Positions 33,872 to 46,575 of a stretch of DNA of 64,000 nt are shown in pieces (position 1 is the stretch's first letter; each line of letters starts with the position of its first letter). The position numbers were made by a program, and so were the translations under genes. Below the pieces are notes generated by a model. That model saw only the letters and a program-made list of their open reading frames with translations. It had not been told where the DNA came from and searched no databases. Origin of the DNA: Mytilus californianus (lineage: Eukaryota; Mollusca; Bivalvia; Mytilida; Mytilidae); assembly GCF_021869535.1 (NCBI RefSeq), contig NW_026262581.1:120618771-120682770 (forward strand), read 5' to 3'.

Positions 33872-34162
33872 TTACTCCTTAATGGAGGCCTCGGTGGCCG
33901 AGTGGTCTAAGTAGTTACTACTGTAATCACTAGCCAGTCAACACTGAGGTTGTGAGTTCGAACCCCGCTCGTGCGAGTGCACTCGACTCCAATCTTAATT
34001 GACTAGGATAGTCAGTTTTCCTATCGAAGGTCGAGGATTTTCTCCGGGCACTCCGGCTTCCTCTACCAATAAAAACTGGCCGCCACGAAATAGCCCAAAA
34101 GCGATGCTTAAAAGTGACGTTAAAACACACAAAAAAATCAAAATCAAAATTACTCCTTAATG
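33872..34162 (+). mobile_element. tRNA-Ser/Leu-like SINE with 13-bp target duplication
   Basis: TTACTCCTTAATG flanks the element at 33872-33884 and 34150-34162. The head GCCTCGGTGGCCGAGTGGTC with a later GTGAGTTCGAACCCCGC box B looks like a class II (Ser or Leu) tRNA with a long variable arm. The body has TTCTCCGGGCACTCC and CCAATAAAAACTGGCCGCCA and ends in AAATC repeats. It sits inside the SINE on the opposite strand. A diverged copy is at 15050-15205. Confidence 0.92.
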
Positions 34163-34317
34163 CCACGTGCTTAGTAGAGAAGTAGTCCAAACACCAATGT
34201 TGAAGCCTTTGGTTTGACCGACCTGGGTTCGTACCCACGACCTCCAGCACTCGAAGCGAACACGCTACCACGAGACCACTGAGGCGGTTGAACATATTTA
34301 TGATAATATCATCTAAT

Positions 34318-34900
34318 AAAAACCAGGATATGGGTGTGATTGCCATTGAGACACCTATTCATCAGAGACCAAAGGAAATTGATGTGAAAAAACTTTAGGG
34401 CACGTTAGGACTTTCAACAAAGAGCAAAACCCATATATAAAGTAAGCTATTACAAGAATCCGGCACGACACAATGGAAAATAATTCAAAAGAGAAAACCA
34501 ACGTTCTGATTTATATTAGAAACAACCAACGAAAAACAAATATGATACTAGTAGACAACAATCAACGACAACCACAGCGGCTCTAAATGGATGGCGAAAA
34601 ATCGGAAGTGCAATCTTCATAGCATACAAACCAAAGAAGAGCTTAGAGAGAGATAAAATATCCTCATTCGTAAAGGATTTACATTGATGTCAGTGGCGCC
34701 TGAAGACCTTAAGATTGGGGATTCCTAAATTGGGACATACAGGCTCTTAAAAAATGTGTCGGGTTAAACACTATCGTTAGGGCTCACCTTCCCCGGTCTA
34801 ACCCGGAACACACAGGTTCATAAAGAATGTGGCGGGGTTAAACACGATTGTGAACGCTCACCTCCCCCTCCAAACCCCGCCTAACCTGGGATTGACAGAG
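34318..34900 (-). repeat. Dispersed TGATTGCCAATGAGACA family, long copy
   Basis: Begins GGGTGTGATTGCCATTGAGA and runs through ACAACAATCAACGACAACC and GGGACATACAGGCTC to a duplicated GGGTTAAACAC segment. The order agrees with the copies at 59470-60185 and 61700-61965. Confidence 0.7.
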
Positions 34901-36670
34901 GTTAAACAGCACAACATAAGAAACTACGAAAATTAGTTAAAAGCAAATAGCTTGACTTATCAAATCGGCAATAAGTACACCAAAAATCCTTAAAAAATAC
35001 AAAAAAAAAAAATACAAGACAATCAAAGAATCATGCCAAGTTTGACCAGACTAAAAATTGATCTAATAGAAAGTTTTCAAAACCAGATTTAAGGCATTTA
35101 AGAGCTTTCGAATATTTTATCAATTTCAAATTTATCAGTAGATATTTTGTAACTCCTTAAATAGATTAATTAACATTAATTCACATTCCACTTTCCCTTG
35201 TTAAATATGATAAATACTTATATTAGATCGGCTATGCTTGTTTAATAGATATTTCTTGCAAAAGGGGTTTTTAATATTAAATTGTTTTGCTTATATTAAG
35301 TGTTTATAAACATCAACATAGCTGATCATAGCTACCGTAAGCGTGATCACTGAGGAGACATCCCTGTAAGACTAAACAAAGAAATCGTACAAAGTATAAA
35401 AGACAGTGTAATTATCTTCAAACATTCTCTTTAACAGAATATACTTTGCATATATAATTGAGTAAACATTTATCTTACCATTTCTCTAATCATGCCGGAT
35501 ATTGTTTACAGTCCATGTATTCCTATGGAATCCGTCCGAGGGGTTTCGAATAACATTTTTAATCACTTGCTTAAACATGCATACAATAAAATCGATACGT
35601 TAAATTGATTTTACCTGTTTCAAAGGAAGAATAAAATCGTTGAAATTTTTATTTGTTAATCATATGTTCAGTTTAAACACCTTTCATATGGATCAAATAT
35701 GTAGTATAAATGCGCTTTGACAAATTCATTAAATACCCACTTTATTCAGTCACAAAGTAAACTTGGTAGGTATAATTTTTCATCGACAAAAGATGAAAGG
35801 TTGGATGCCCATTGTGTCAAAGAATTACACATCGTACGGTTACCCTGATTAGCTGTTATTAAAAATGTCCCTGCTATTCTGGCGTAGAGAAAGAAGTTCA
35901 AACATGGAATAAAACTCTGTGATTATTTTTATTGGTCAGTCACGGTTTTTATAAAAATGGTCCCAATTTGAAATCCAGACATTGAATCATTTTACGCAAA
36001 AGCATTCGGCACGACATATTGTTCGGTCCGATTGAATGCGATTTACGAATAGATGAAAGCATCATTCTTTAATCGATCGATTAATTAAAAAAAAACATTT
36101 AAACAGAAACCTTCTTTTCCTTTTTAAAATGCATAGTTATGTAAACTATAACTTTAATCTTAATATTCAGATGTTTCTGAATATGCACACGTATCGTGTA
36201 TATATGTATTTGTGTTTTTTCATACATCTTTCTGTATATGATTATATTTCATGTATTATAGTGTTTATTTATATAGATTAATAAGCTTATCAATACGGCA
36301 TATCTTTCACCTGTCCTTAAAAGATAAACTTATCCGGTCAGTGAAACGTAAATAATGATCAGGCATTTCCTCTACAAAACAAACAAATAAGTAATATCCG
36401 CTAACGGTTTTCTGTTTATACGCAGTAGCCCTTTTTAAGTTTAAAGTGTAATTCCATATTTAAAAAAGAAGTTTATTTTGATTATTGATTCCAGCAAGAT
36501 TAGTTTGGAAAAGAGTCCGTTGCAGAATGCACGCGTCCTACCGTTAAGATAATTTCATTAAAACAAATTTTGTCATATGCCTGTCAATATACTTTAAGTG
36601 TTAGCTTTAAGATTAATCTAAAGTAAATACCAGTATATAATGAAAAGGCTAGACTCTATTTCAAAGAAAA
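34901..36670. other. Non-coding AT-rich interval
   Basis: No gene, RNA or clear repeat was recognised. Confidence 0.45.
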
Positions 36671-36671
36671 A

Positions 36672-36826
36672 GGTAACTCCCATGGCATGTACTAAAAGGT
36701 TGAGTGGAGTGGAGTGGAGTGGAGTGGTGGAGTGGAGTGTTGGAGTGCTGGAGTGGAGTGGTGGATTGGAGTGCTGGAGTGGAGTCATGGAGTGAAAACA
36801 TGGAGTTAGAAAATGGAGTGTAGTTG
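36672..36826 (+). repeat. GGAGT pentamer array, left inverted arm
   Basis: Degenerate GGAGT/GGTGGAGT repeats preceded by AACTCCCATGGCATGTACTA. The whole block is reverse-complementary to 38775-38896. Confidence 0.85.
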
Positions 36827-38774
36827 AGTTGTTGGGTCAATTGTTTAAAATTAAACCAATTTATAAGATATGTTTTTATAGCTTTAAAAATCATAGAATG
36901 AATTTGGATGTTTGGTCTCAACAACGTCCAACTGCATTCGTGTACATTGTACCAATATAATTCACCTTGGATGTGTCATAGGTATGATTTAAGGTTATAT
37001 CTCCAAACATGCAGTCTAGGTCGCACACACATTTAAAGATGTCCTGAAATGTGTAAGATGCACCACGAGGGCGTTAGCCCGATTAGGTGTATCTAATTTA
37101 CACCCCAAAATATTATGATTAATGTTAAATGATAGATATCTATAACTTAGGAGGGGGCCTTTCAGCAATTTTACCTTAGTTAACAACATTCTGGTGTAAA
37201 TATATTTACTTGCAAAGCAAAGTTTAAGTTATAAACTTCAAGTATATACAAAACAACAGCATAAACAGAACAGTCCTTTGCAAGAAAAACGACACTTGGT
37301 TTCTGTATGTTTCATTTGCAAAAGATATGAATTTTGCTTATTTGGTAAAAGATCTATTTATCTATAGTGATCAATATATCATTCATTTAAGTTAATTTTA
37401 AATCAAGAATAAAAAATTTGTCTGTTTGACATAAATTATATAGTTTTATTCGATGATGATCAATTAATGATTTTTTTTATACATTTCAATATTTAAGAAT
37501 CTTGTCATTCACATGAAATGTAGCACATCAGATTCATGGGATAATCTTTTAAACATTTAGGTCACGTCCGAAAATTAGAACTATACTGTTATAGTAATAT
37601 TATAGTAATGACAGTTTTATGGGTTCTATTGACAGGTGACGGTGGTTAGAGACATTGTCGTTATCTATTTATAATTGGAAGAAACAAAATATTTTAAAAA
37701 GTACAGTCATTAAATTAACATGATAAAATCAAAGTGAAAATGTTGATTGATAATTAAGTTTTATTATATATTGGTCCCTTGTTAACAAAAATATTAATAA
37801 TTTTAATATCTTTATTGACTAGATGAATTTTCAGTCACTAGTTATCAAATATTATTAAAAAAATGAAAACAATACGTTACATAAATTTCATGCGTCCAAA
37901 GCTCTTTTCTGCTTCTGTTTGACTCTGACAGACTTTGCAGGGAATAAGACATACATTTTTTTAACTAGGGGCTAAACCTGCCACAATGTGAAAATTAACA
38001 AAAGCACTATGGGCATTTCAATAAAAGTTTTGTGAGCTCGTCCAAAATTTTAGTAGCATAGGCTACTGGGCCCTTGTTAATCCTTTTCCCTGCTTAGTAT
38101 ACCGTATTAAATACATTTTGTCAATGTTCAAGTTTATTATTTCCATAAAATTATAAGAATTGGAAGAGCAATAAAATACACAATATTGAAGTTTCAGATA
38201 TCATACATAATTATATGTAGATTATTACAAGAAATATATTTTATGAATTAATTTGTATTACTTATGGGTGTTGTTATTGTTTCAATTGAAAGTGTCTAGA
38301 GACAATTGAATGCAGACGTTTTCGTTCACTGATATTTGAAACAATGATGGGTTTTTCATTTCATCAGATAATTATTTACCCTTCAAGGTGAATTGATTGA
38401 TGCATTTTAATTGTTTGTTATGAGACATTATATAATGATTAAGATAAACAAAGTCCAGAAAAAACTGCCATTAGAAATACACTACAATTCCGAACAGTAA
38501 AAATTATTACTAGCTAAACAATATCATCACAAATCTAACTGAGCTGTCATAAAATGCTACTCAAAACATTGTCCAACTTTGATGAATAATCAAATATGAC
38601 AAATGAAATAAGATAAAATCATCGTGTTTTGCAATTTCAATAAAAAAGAAGAAAAAAAAACAATTATAAATGATTTTCATTTGAGATTTTCATTCGAATT
38701 CGTTAACAATTTCATTTGATATGAAGTGTGATTGATTTATGGATTCGTTCAATATTTAACCAAAATCCTTTACT
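36827..38774. other. AT-rich spacer between the GGAGT arms
   Basis: About 1.95 kb with no convincing open frame. A short element-like sequence CACGAGGGCGTTAGCCCGAT lies near 37065. Confidence 0.45.
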
Positions 38775-38896
38775 CCTCTCCACTCCATTTCCTAACTCCA
38801 TGTGTTCACTCTATGACTCCACTCCAACACTCCACCACTCCACTCCAACACTCCACTCCACTCCACTCAACGTTATAGTACATGCCAACTCCCATG
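38775..38896 (-). repeat. ACTCC array, right inverted arm
   Basis: ACTCC/CCACTCCAACACTCC repeats followed by GTACATGCCAACTCCCATGG, the inverted counterpart of 36672-36826. Confidence 0.85.
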
Positions 38897-38899
38897 GGG

Positions 38900-39725
38900 G
38901 AAATTCCATCCTTGACTGGTAACAATGGGGAAAATGTATCTCACAACTGGTAATTTGGGGAACATGTATGTCTTGACAGGTAACAATGGGTAAACTGTAT
39001 CTCACGGCTGGTAAGTTTGGGGAACATGTATGTCTTGACAGGTAACAATGGGTAAAATGTATCTTACAACTGGTAAGTTTGGGGAACATGTATGTCTTGA
39101 CTGGTAACAATGGGTAAAATGTATCTCACGGCTGGTAAGTTTTGGGAACATGTATGTCTTGACTGGTAACAATGGGTAAAATGTATCTCACAACTGGTAA
39201 GTTTGGGGAACATGTATGACTTGACTCGTAACAATGGGTAAAATGTATCTCACAACTGGTAAGTATGGGGAACATGTATGCCTTGACTGGTAAGAAAAGA
39301 AAAAAAATGTATCTCTTGACTGGTAAGTATGGGGAAAATCTATGTCTTGACTGGTAAGAATGGTGAACATCTTGGTGTTCTCCTGACTGGAAATAATGGG
39401 GCAGATGTATCTTTTGACAAGTAAGAATGGGGAAAATGTATTTATTAGGAAAATATCTCTTTAGTGGTAAGAATGGGGAAAATGTATCTCTTTAAAGGTA
39501 ATAATGGGGAAAATTTATCTCGCGACTGGTAAGAATTGGGAAAATGTATCTCTAAGCTGGTAAGAATGAGAAAAGTGTTCTCTTGATTGATAAGAATGAA
39601 GCAGATTATTTACTTGTTTGATAAGAATGAGTCAAATGTATATCTTGTCTAGTAAGAATGGGGAAAATGTATTTCTTGACTGGTAAGAAAGGGGCAAATG
39701 TAACTCTTGACTAGTAAGAATATAA
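38900..39725 (+). repeat. 62-bp (2 x 31) satellite array
   Basis: Units such as GGAACATGTATGTCTTGACT-GGTAACAATGGG alternate with AAATGTATCTCACAACTGG-TAAGTTTGG to give a 62-bp higher-order period for about six repeats. From about 39240 the array decays into single units of about 31 bp (TTGACTGGTAAGAATGGGGA). Stray units recur at 40580-40640. Open frames on the minus strand over it are by-products of the repeat. Confidence 0.9.
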
Positions 39726-41330
39726 TCTTGATCGTTATACAAATTATCACGAATCAATACGCTGGTAAATTTTTTTCAATATTGATGTTTGGGAGGAGGA
39801 ATAAATTCCTTAAAACTGTAAGAGTCCTGTACTGAAGCCTGCGTTACTGGAAACAAGTGATGGTAGGGACTCATTCTATGTTTTTTCATTAATGCCCTCT
39901 GGGGAAACTGTCCTTAACTTTCTTATCCAAAAACGTTCCCGAGCAAGTCTGTCGACCCTTGACCAACCCTCGTTGTGGTCTATGATAGTGATGGTAAGGT
40001 TTTTTTAGATCAGCTTGGGCGTGCTTGCAGGTGTAGTCACTTCGATGACCATTCATGCGTTTGTTGAATATCAACATATCAACAGACCTCCACCTTGTTG
40101 GGCTGTTGTTTAGGCGAATTATGGCCTTCCAAATACCGTTTCGATTCCTAACATCACTGAAGAGACATTAATTGTCGAAATCCGGATATGGTGTACTAAT
40201 TTTGCACCTTTTGTTTGCGGTATACTATCTTTTTCGCAAGTTTATTGTTTTCTGTTTGGTATTAAATTAATAATTAAGATCCATTATGTTACATCTTGTG
40301 ATCCGTTTATTTGGCAATCGCCAACGGCAGTCAGCAGGGTTTAAGAACATCCGTTGTTCGACCTGCTAGTCAAATGCGTTTTGTTAAAATATACTTTTTC
40401 ACTTTTTTGGTCTTTTGGAAAATGTTGTTTGTGCTGTATTTATACCCCTCTACCAAGAAATATGTTTTGCATGCACACGTATAAAAATAGCGGTTTTTAT
40501 CCAACGCAATCATAGTTTTGAACGTTGTTTTCAATTTAGACTTGAAAATATATATATATATATAGTTTGCCCGATGTAAAGGGTTCTTTTGACTGGTAAG
40601 AAGAATTATAATGTGTCTTTTAACTTGTAAGAATGATAAAATTCAACATTAAACGGTTGAAATTACTTAAGATTTTTTTATTTCAAATGAATGACCGTAT
40701 AGATGACTATCAACAGAAACTATTGTCCTTCAAAAACGGTAAAATTCCTTTATTTCATGGGGTAAAACAAGAAACATGTATAGTACCATAGTTGTATATG
40801 TGTCTCTTGCGAAACACAATCCTTGAAAAAAACAACTCATCTGCACTTCTGTCTGATAAAAACTTCATACTTTACGAAATTTTACTCATGTCTCTCTTGT
40901 AGTTATATTATCCAAATAAAACATTTAAGAAATTTCTCACATTTTGCATACTTGAAAAGGTTAACCAAAACACACGTTGTGCGCAAGTAACTGCACGAAT
41001 ACACACACAGTTCTATTTTTAAACAAGGCTTTAATTTTAAGGTAGCTTGGGTGTTTTTTAGAAGCACAAATAAAATAGCTGAACATTTTCCAACTGATTT
41101 TTTAAAACAGTTTGTTCTTATGTTGTGCGTTACACCACTATATGTTAGGAGGAGAGTTTGGCGTCTATGAAGAGGCGTATCCTCGCCACATTCGTTTTGT
41201 GCCTGTTCAAATTCTGGAACATTTGGCTAAGTGGCTGTTGTAGGTTGTTGCCAGTCCTATTTTTTTGTTTTTTGTATCTAGCATAAATCAACCTTTTGTT
41301 TTCTCTTTGAATTGTTTCCTATTTAACATG
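39726..41330. other. Non-coding interval
   Basis: No gene supported. It holds a short AT dinucleotide run at about 40547-40563 and the stray 31-bp satellite units at 40580-40640. Confidence 0.45.
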
Positions 41331-41455
41331 TGGAGACCTCTTATTGCTTATTAATATACGGTATGGGTTTTTGCTCGTTGTTTCATCCTCTTTCCGGGTC
41401 TCTGGTGTATGTAGTTGTTTCATTTGCAATCATACCAATCTCCTTGTTTTGATAT
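41330..41455 (+). repeat. Dispersed TGATTGCCAATGAGACA-family copy (inverse)
   Basis: TACGGTATGGGTTTTTGCTC, GGTCTCTGGTGTATGTAGTT and TTTGCAATCATACCA mark the 3' end of the family. The overlapping 74-residue frame is not a gene. Confidence 0.65.
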
Positions 41456-42724
41456 TAATAAAAGACAGCTATAAAGGAAGTTTGGGCATAGCAGACTCAC
41501 TAACGTATAGAAAAAGGCTACAAAGAGGTTATCTGTATAATGATAAATGTTTTCTATGTGAAGAATAATGAAAGAAAGTGGCTCATATTCATGCAAAATT
41601 CTATTATTATTTCTTAAAACAAATTACTCTAAGAGTACTGTTTGTTGATTTTTTTTTACTTCGAATCATGAAAGAAAATACTTATGCTTCAGTTCTATAA
41701 AAAGGCTGGTAAATCTTAACCACAAAGCATAACTAGGAAATGTGATGGATTCCTATTCTGAGAGATACAATGTGAATAGAAGTTGTCAAAATAAAAACTA
41801 AATCGAAATTATTAAAACATCTCCAAAAAACAGTCGCAATGCGCATTCTTTTTTACATAGCCGTACATTTTCTTTATTTCATAAAAATCCGAGAAAATAA
41901 CGCTCTTCTACACCTTTGGTTAGTACAATAATATATACCATAGAATGTAATTTAACAAATCAGTAAATTAGCTATAAAAACTAACGCTCTTACAGCTGTG
42001 AATTTTCTATCTGTTAATTAATATTCATAGTTGTTTATAACACTTGACTTGTAGTGTGCGGCATTAGAAGAATTAGGGTAGATTGTTTTATTTAACTCTA
42101 TTCCATTATGTAATATAAAATATATCATTTTTGTTGATAATTCATATTTATGACATTAAATCATGCCATGTGAACATGTAACATTATAACAAATACAATA
42201 ATCGGATTCGTCTTTTTCTTTTTTGTGTAAACAAAAGGCCCTATTGCTGAAAGAGAATGCAAATACTTAAGAAGAAATCCTGATTATGAATGACAATCGG
42301 ATCTTAATTTGGAGATTTTTGTTGAAAGTAAATCTAAGTATAATTACAGAACAATTTGATAAATTGTTTAATCAAAACAAGAAATTTTACTCTCTAAAAA
42401 AACCACTGCACACATATTAATACTGTATCTTCAAACAAATAATGAAAGTATATAAACATTATTTACACTACAAATTTGGAAAAATACTTGTAGAACACTA
42501 AAAATATGCGTATGCAATTATTAATTGATGTCCTTTAATATTATTAGAGGCAAGAACAGACATTGGCCACATAGACAACATACAATTCTATTAGATGAGT
42601 CTATGAGAAAATGAGGTTGGAATATATTAACACTTTTAATTGAAAAAATGGGGATTTTTGAAGAAAATATACAATAACCAAAAGCCTGCAGAGAAAAAAG
42701 AAATAATAAGTCGCAAGTCACAAT
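41456..42724. other. Non-coding AT-rich interval
   Basis: No recognisable gene or repeat. Confidence 0.4.
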
Positions 42725-43375
42725 GAACATAAGTTTCTGTGAAATGCTTTGTAAACATTGTACTGTAATGAAGCAGGTTGTCCACGCTCGTCAGTGTGAA
42801 ACGCTTTGTTAACATATTGTAATGTAATGAAGCCGGTTTTCCACGATCGTCAGTGTGAAATGCTCGGTAAACATTGTACTTTAATGAAGCAGGTTTTCCA
42901 CGATCGTGGCTAGGATGAAATTCGAAAAAAAATAGGCAGTACAGGAGTTTAGAGTAAAAAAAAAAGGCAGGATGAGACACTTTGCAAAAAAAAAAAGCCG
43001 GATGACAATTTATGTAAAAAAAAAGTCAGGATAAACTAAAAAAAAAGGCAGGGCCGATTAGAGTGAAAAATAAAAAGGCAGGACAGAGATTACAACTAAA
43101 AAAAATGGCAGGACAAAATTTTTCATCCTAGCCCCCCCCCCCCCCCCTATGAAAATCAAATGGCAGCTCATTAATGAACCAGGTTCCCTCGGTCGTCAGT
43201 GTGAAATGCTTGGTTAACATTGTACTTTAATGAAGCAGGTTGTCCACGATCGCCAGTGTGACATGCGTGGTAAATATTGTACTGTAATGAAGCAGGTACT
43301 CCACGATTGTCAGTGTGCAATGTTTGGTAAACATTGTACTGTAATTAAGCAAGTTCTCCACGTTCGTCATTTATA
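42725..43375 (+). repeat. 57-59-bp satellite, interrupted
   Basis: AATGAAGCAGGTTTTCCACG-ATCGTCAGTGTGAAATGC-TTGGTAAACATTGTACT units lie at 42725-42907 and 43160-43375, three on the left and about three to four on the right. The element at 42908-43133 separates them. Confidence 0.9.
42908..43133. mobile_element. A-rich TIR element inside the satellite
   Basis: GGCTAGGATGAAA at the left and TTTCATCCTAGCC at the right are perfect inverted ends. The interior is five to six degenerate units of A-run plus GGCAGGA. A 16-base C run (43132-43147) adjoins the right end. Confidence 0.8.
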
Positions 43376-44390
43376 TCTTTATGTTAATTGGTTTTAAGAA
43401 AAGATGACAGACATTTGATAGTCGTTGATAAATCTAATCACTATGTGTCTATAACACAGACACGTGTTTTAGTTGATGTGTTCACCTCCATATGTCTTTT
43501 GGTTTTTGGTTTTTGTTGTTTTGGTCGCTGAATTGCTGTCATGCTGACGTATCCCAACATCTCCTTTTATCTATTCTTATCTTCAATAAAACATATATGA
43601 TGAGATAAAGTTTATTTACATACAGTAACTAAAAGAAGTAGTAAATAGTTGCTTTCATTTTATGTCACATAATGTCATTTGCTTACATAATTAGTCAGCA
43701 AAAGAAATGATAGAAGGATATGCATTTTCGTATATACAATGAAATCGGGTACATGGTACCGAGCTTAAAAAATTGACCAATTGGTCTAATGTCCGCAAGT
43801 TTTGTTTTCTTCTTACCAAAACCACTTATTTAAAGCAAAAACGCAATTTTTCTTTCTTCGCAATTTTATTGATTACAAAAATTATATTTTTATCGCCATC
43901 AATTTAAAAAAAAACAATAATTAAGATTAAAATCAAAGCGCTAAACTTGAAAATATAAACGTTGAAAGTTAACAAAAACATGGTCTGATTTGACTTTTGA
44001 ATTCCTTCGTAGATATTAGAATACTATATTCTCCTTTTCGAAATGATTTTACGAATTTTGTAATTATTTACCGCAAAATACTTTTGACTTCTATGTTCAA
44101 CAAGGCGGTATCATATTTTTCACTTCTAGATTTGGTCAGATTTCGGAATATATGCATTTGCTGTGAACATGGATGTTTTTCCTATTTATTATATTTAATG
44201 ATAAATTTGAATTCAAACTTGAGTATCCCCTTTGTGCATTTGTATATTGTGCGTTTGTTAGGTTTGCTTTTTTATATGTTATAATATTTGAGGTTTTGCC
44301 TACAGTAACCTGGAGTTTAATCATAAGTCGGGTAAATTTCGGCAGCATTTTTGGAGAATTCTTGATCACGGTAAGTGTTGTTTAATTCCT
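43376..44390. other. Non-coding AT-rich interval
   Basis: Frames at 43997-44385 on both strands overlap each other and show no motif. No gene called. Confidence 0.4.
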
Positions 44391-44394
44391 CAAT

Positions 44395-44990
44395 TAAATG
44401 GAATTTAGACGGGTCTTTTCTGACTTAACCTGTTATTCATAACAATACAGGTACAAGTCTGCTATTAAATGGGCATAGTTGGTGCACATAGTAATACCTA
44501 CAACCTGTCGATAATTGTATTGCCGAAACGTACATAAATGTTGTTAAGGAGAAAATTTACAGCTTTAATCCTCTCGTCTTACTTCCAGTAAGTATATCTA
44601 GTATTATTATATTACCTTTTTTATTACAGATGGCTTTATGTGAGTTGCAGCAGATACATTTGCAATCAGATTTTTAAAACGACCATTTTATTAAATAGGA
44701 AAATTTTGTTTGATAAGATTGTGTGGAAGTGTAGTGTAAAGAGTTGAAAAGTCAAAACTGTCAACCGAATTAAAAGGACCATCAAAAGCACATAATTTAT
44801 CTAAAACATCAAAAGAATTTTTTAAACAAAAAAAAGTTAATTCCACTGTTTGCATATGCTTTATTACAAAAGTTAATGATAAGTTCTTTAGAACTCGTGG
44901 AACACTTACTAGAGGCCGAGATGGAACGATAGAACACTTACTAGAGGCCGAGATGGAACGATAGAACACTTACTAGAGGCCGAGATGGAA
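44395..44990 (-). pseudogene. Penelope-like element reverse transcriptase relic
   Basis: On the minus strand, SFDFSTLYTTLPHNLIK (about 44705-44755) is the RT segment typical of Penelope-like and related bivalve elements. About 150-250 bases further on, the NIYVRFGN segment is readable (about 44530-44560), followed out of frame by remnants of the VGI-MGTN-AP-type motif. Frameshifts and stops separate the pieces. Upstream, the frame runs through a 32-bp triplication. The element is inactive; the family assignment is from motif memory. Confidence 0.7.
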
Positions 44991-44995
44991 CGATA
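44899..44995. repeat. 32-bp triplication within the Penelope-like relic
   Basis: AACACTTACTAGAGGCCGAG-ATGGAACGATAG occurs three times in perfect tandem. The unit length is not a multiple of three, so it shifts the reading frame of the relic. Confidence 0.92.
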
Positions 44996-45000
44996 TCTTA

Positions 45001-46091
45001 CGAGTTTTTTTGGTGTAGTTTGGCCCGGTAACTAATACATAGAAGGGACCTTTTAATGTTTAGAAGAGGCCTTTAGCTGAAATGTGGTAATGATATGATT
45101 ATTTACTATATGACTCTCGACCTGAATGTAGAAGAATTTATGACTTCATTCTTAAGGATTTCCGTGTAGTATTTACGTCATACCACCAACCCATTGTGGT
45201 CGGAGGACATAACATTGAATAAGGATTAAAATAACGGAATATATAAACAATAGATAGAACATTTGGAGAATTCTTATAAAAACTATAAACCCGACAGAAA
45301 GACGTTAATAGTAAAACATAACAGACATATAACAAACACAGGGCAAATACAGGATGCTGTAAGAATTCTTAGTCATATCATAGCAGAGGCAAGGATAGAA
45401 CAAGATATACCAGCCACGTGTTGAACACACACACGTGTTTTCCGTACTATAATCTAATAAATATATACTGTGTTATTAGTAAACAAATCAGCATTAATAT
45501 AATCTGCTAAAATACATAACGTACATGTAAAGTGTTTTTCTATTGTTAAATATAAAAATATTCATTGATTATTGGTTGTTTAACGTCCACCGGCGAATAT
45601 TTCATGCATGTTCAGGACGAAAATAAATATAAAAATAGATAAAAGTCTGATGATGGTATTCATAATACGTTCTTCAAATGTATTAAGGGACTAGTTAAAC
45701 TTCAGTTGTATGACACTTACTTTCAATAGAAGCCGAGACAAAACGATATTTCACGTGTTTTTTTGTGTTTAGCTTATATTTTTATATTCTATTTTTGTTT
45801 TGTTTACAACTTTTGTGAATCAGCAATTACGCTGCTCTTAAGGAGTCTTTCATTACAAGATATCATTCGTTTTAAGGATTAAGTCCTTTGAAACATTGTC
45901 ATGTATTAAGTCGAAGTTTCCATTCGAAGTATTGTCTGCAAATAAACAAAGTTATGCGAGATTTAAAAAAAAATATCCTTTAAGTTTTGATAGTCTAAAA
46001 TGTATAGGATGCGTCTTCCTCTACCAAAAATATTTTGTATGATTAATTCACTGTGACAGACAATAAGAATATAGAATTTGTTCTACAAACG
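45001..46091. other. Non-coding, with a SINE-tail-like fragment
   Basis: At about 45570-45625, TTGTTTAACGTCCACC and CATGTTCAGGACGA resemble the 3' part of the tRNA-derived SINE in minus orientation. Otherwise no features. Confidence 0.4.
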
Positions 46092-46575
46092 ATAACCTAC
46101 ATATTGTGAGTGAATGTTACCTGGTCGTATGAATTTTTGTTTATAAAGACTCCGGAAATAGATACAATCTGGATGACAAAATTAAGAACTTCTTTAGTTA
46201 CTTTTACGACTCCCATTGAAACTTGGCGTTGGTATATAATTCCTGCGGAGGAACGAAACTGCAATCCATGTAACGAAAATATAGGAGACAAATTTCATTA
46301 TCTTTTATATGTAAGTCTCCAAGACGGGTAAATATAAGGGAAAAAATTACTTCCTAGCTATTATACAAAGTATACAAGTAAACAGAAGTTACCAGTCATG
46401 TTATCTTATTGCAATGTTACTTTATATAGACAGATGAAACCCAAATAACTTATTGTGATATATACTTTTTTTGTATAATTTTGTTAGCTGCTCATTTTAT
46501 TATATTTCATGTTTATTTTTGTATATTTACCTCATGTTACACTTTTTAATGAAATCTTGAAATCTTGATGACAAC
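46092..46575 (+). pseudogene. C-terminal and 3' end of a second LINE
   Basis: The frame at 46110-46331 reads PAEERNCNPCNENIGDKFHY near its end, the Cys-Cys-GDE/K-HYL pattern found at the C terminus of many invertebrate LINE ORF2 proteins. After a stop the sequence continues AT-rich and ends in a TGAAATCTTGAAATCTTGAT tail. All upstream domains are absent, as expected of a 5'-truncated insertion. Confidence 0.65.

Larger units (their letters stand above)
33470..34292 (-). mobile_element. SINE interrupted by two later insertions
   Basis: The body runs on the minus strand from 34292 (head, TCTCGTGGTAGCGTGTTCGC) to about 33470. Its sequence is broken at 33885-34149 and again at 33592-33802. Removing these two blocks restores the order seen in the intact copy at 8364-8707. 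Confidence 0.88.

Noticed and set aside
42636-42980. Frame containing DRGKPASL repeats
   Set aside because: It is a reading of the 57-59-bp satellite; unit lengths vary and break frame across the array.
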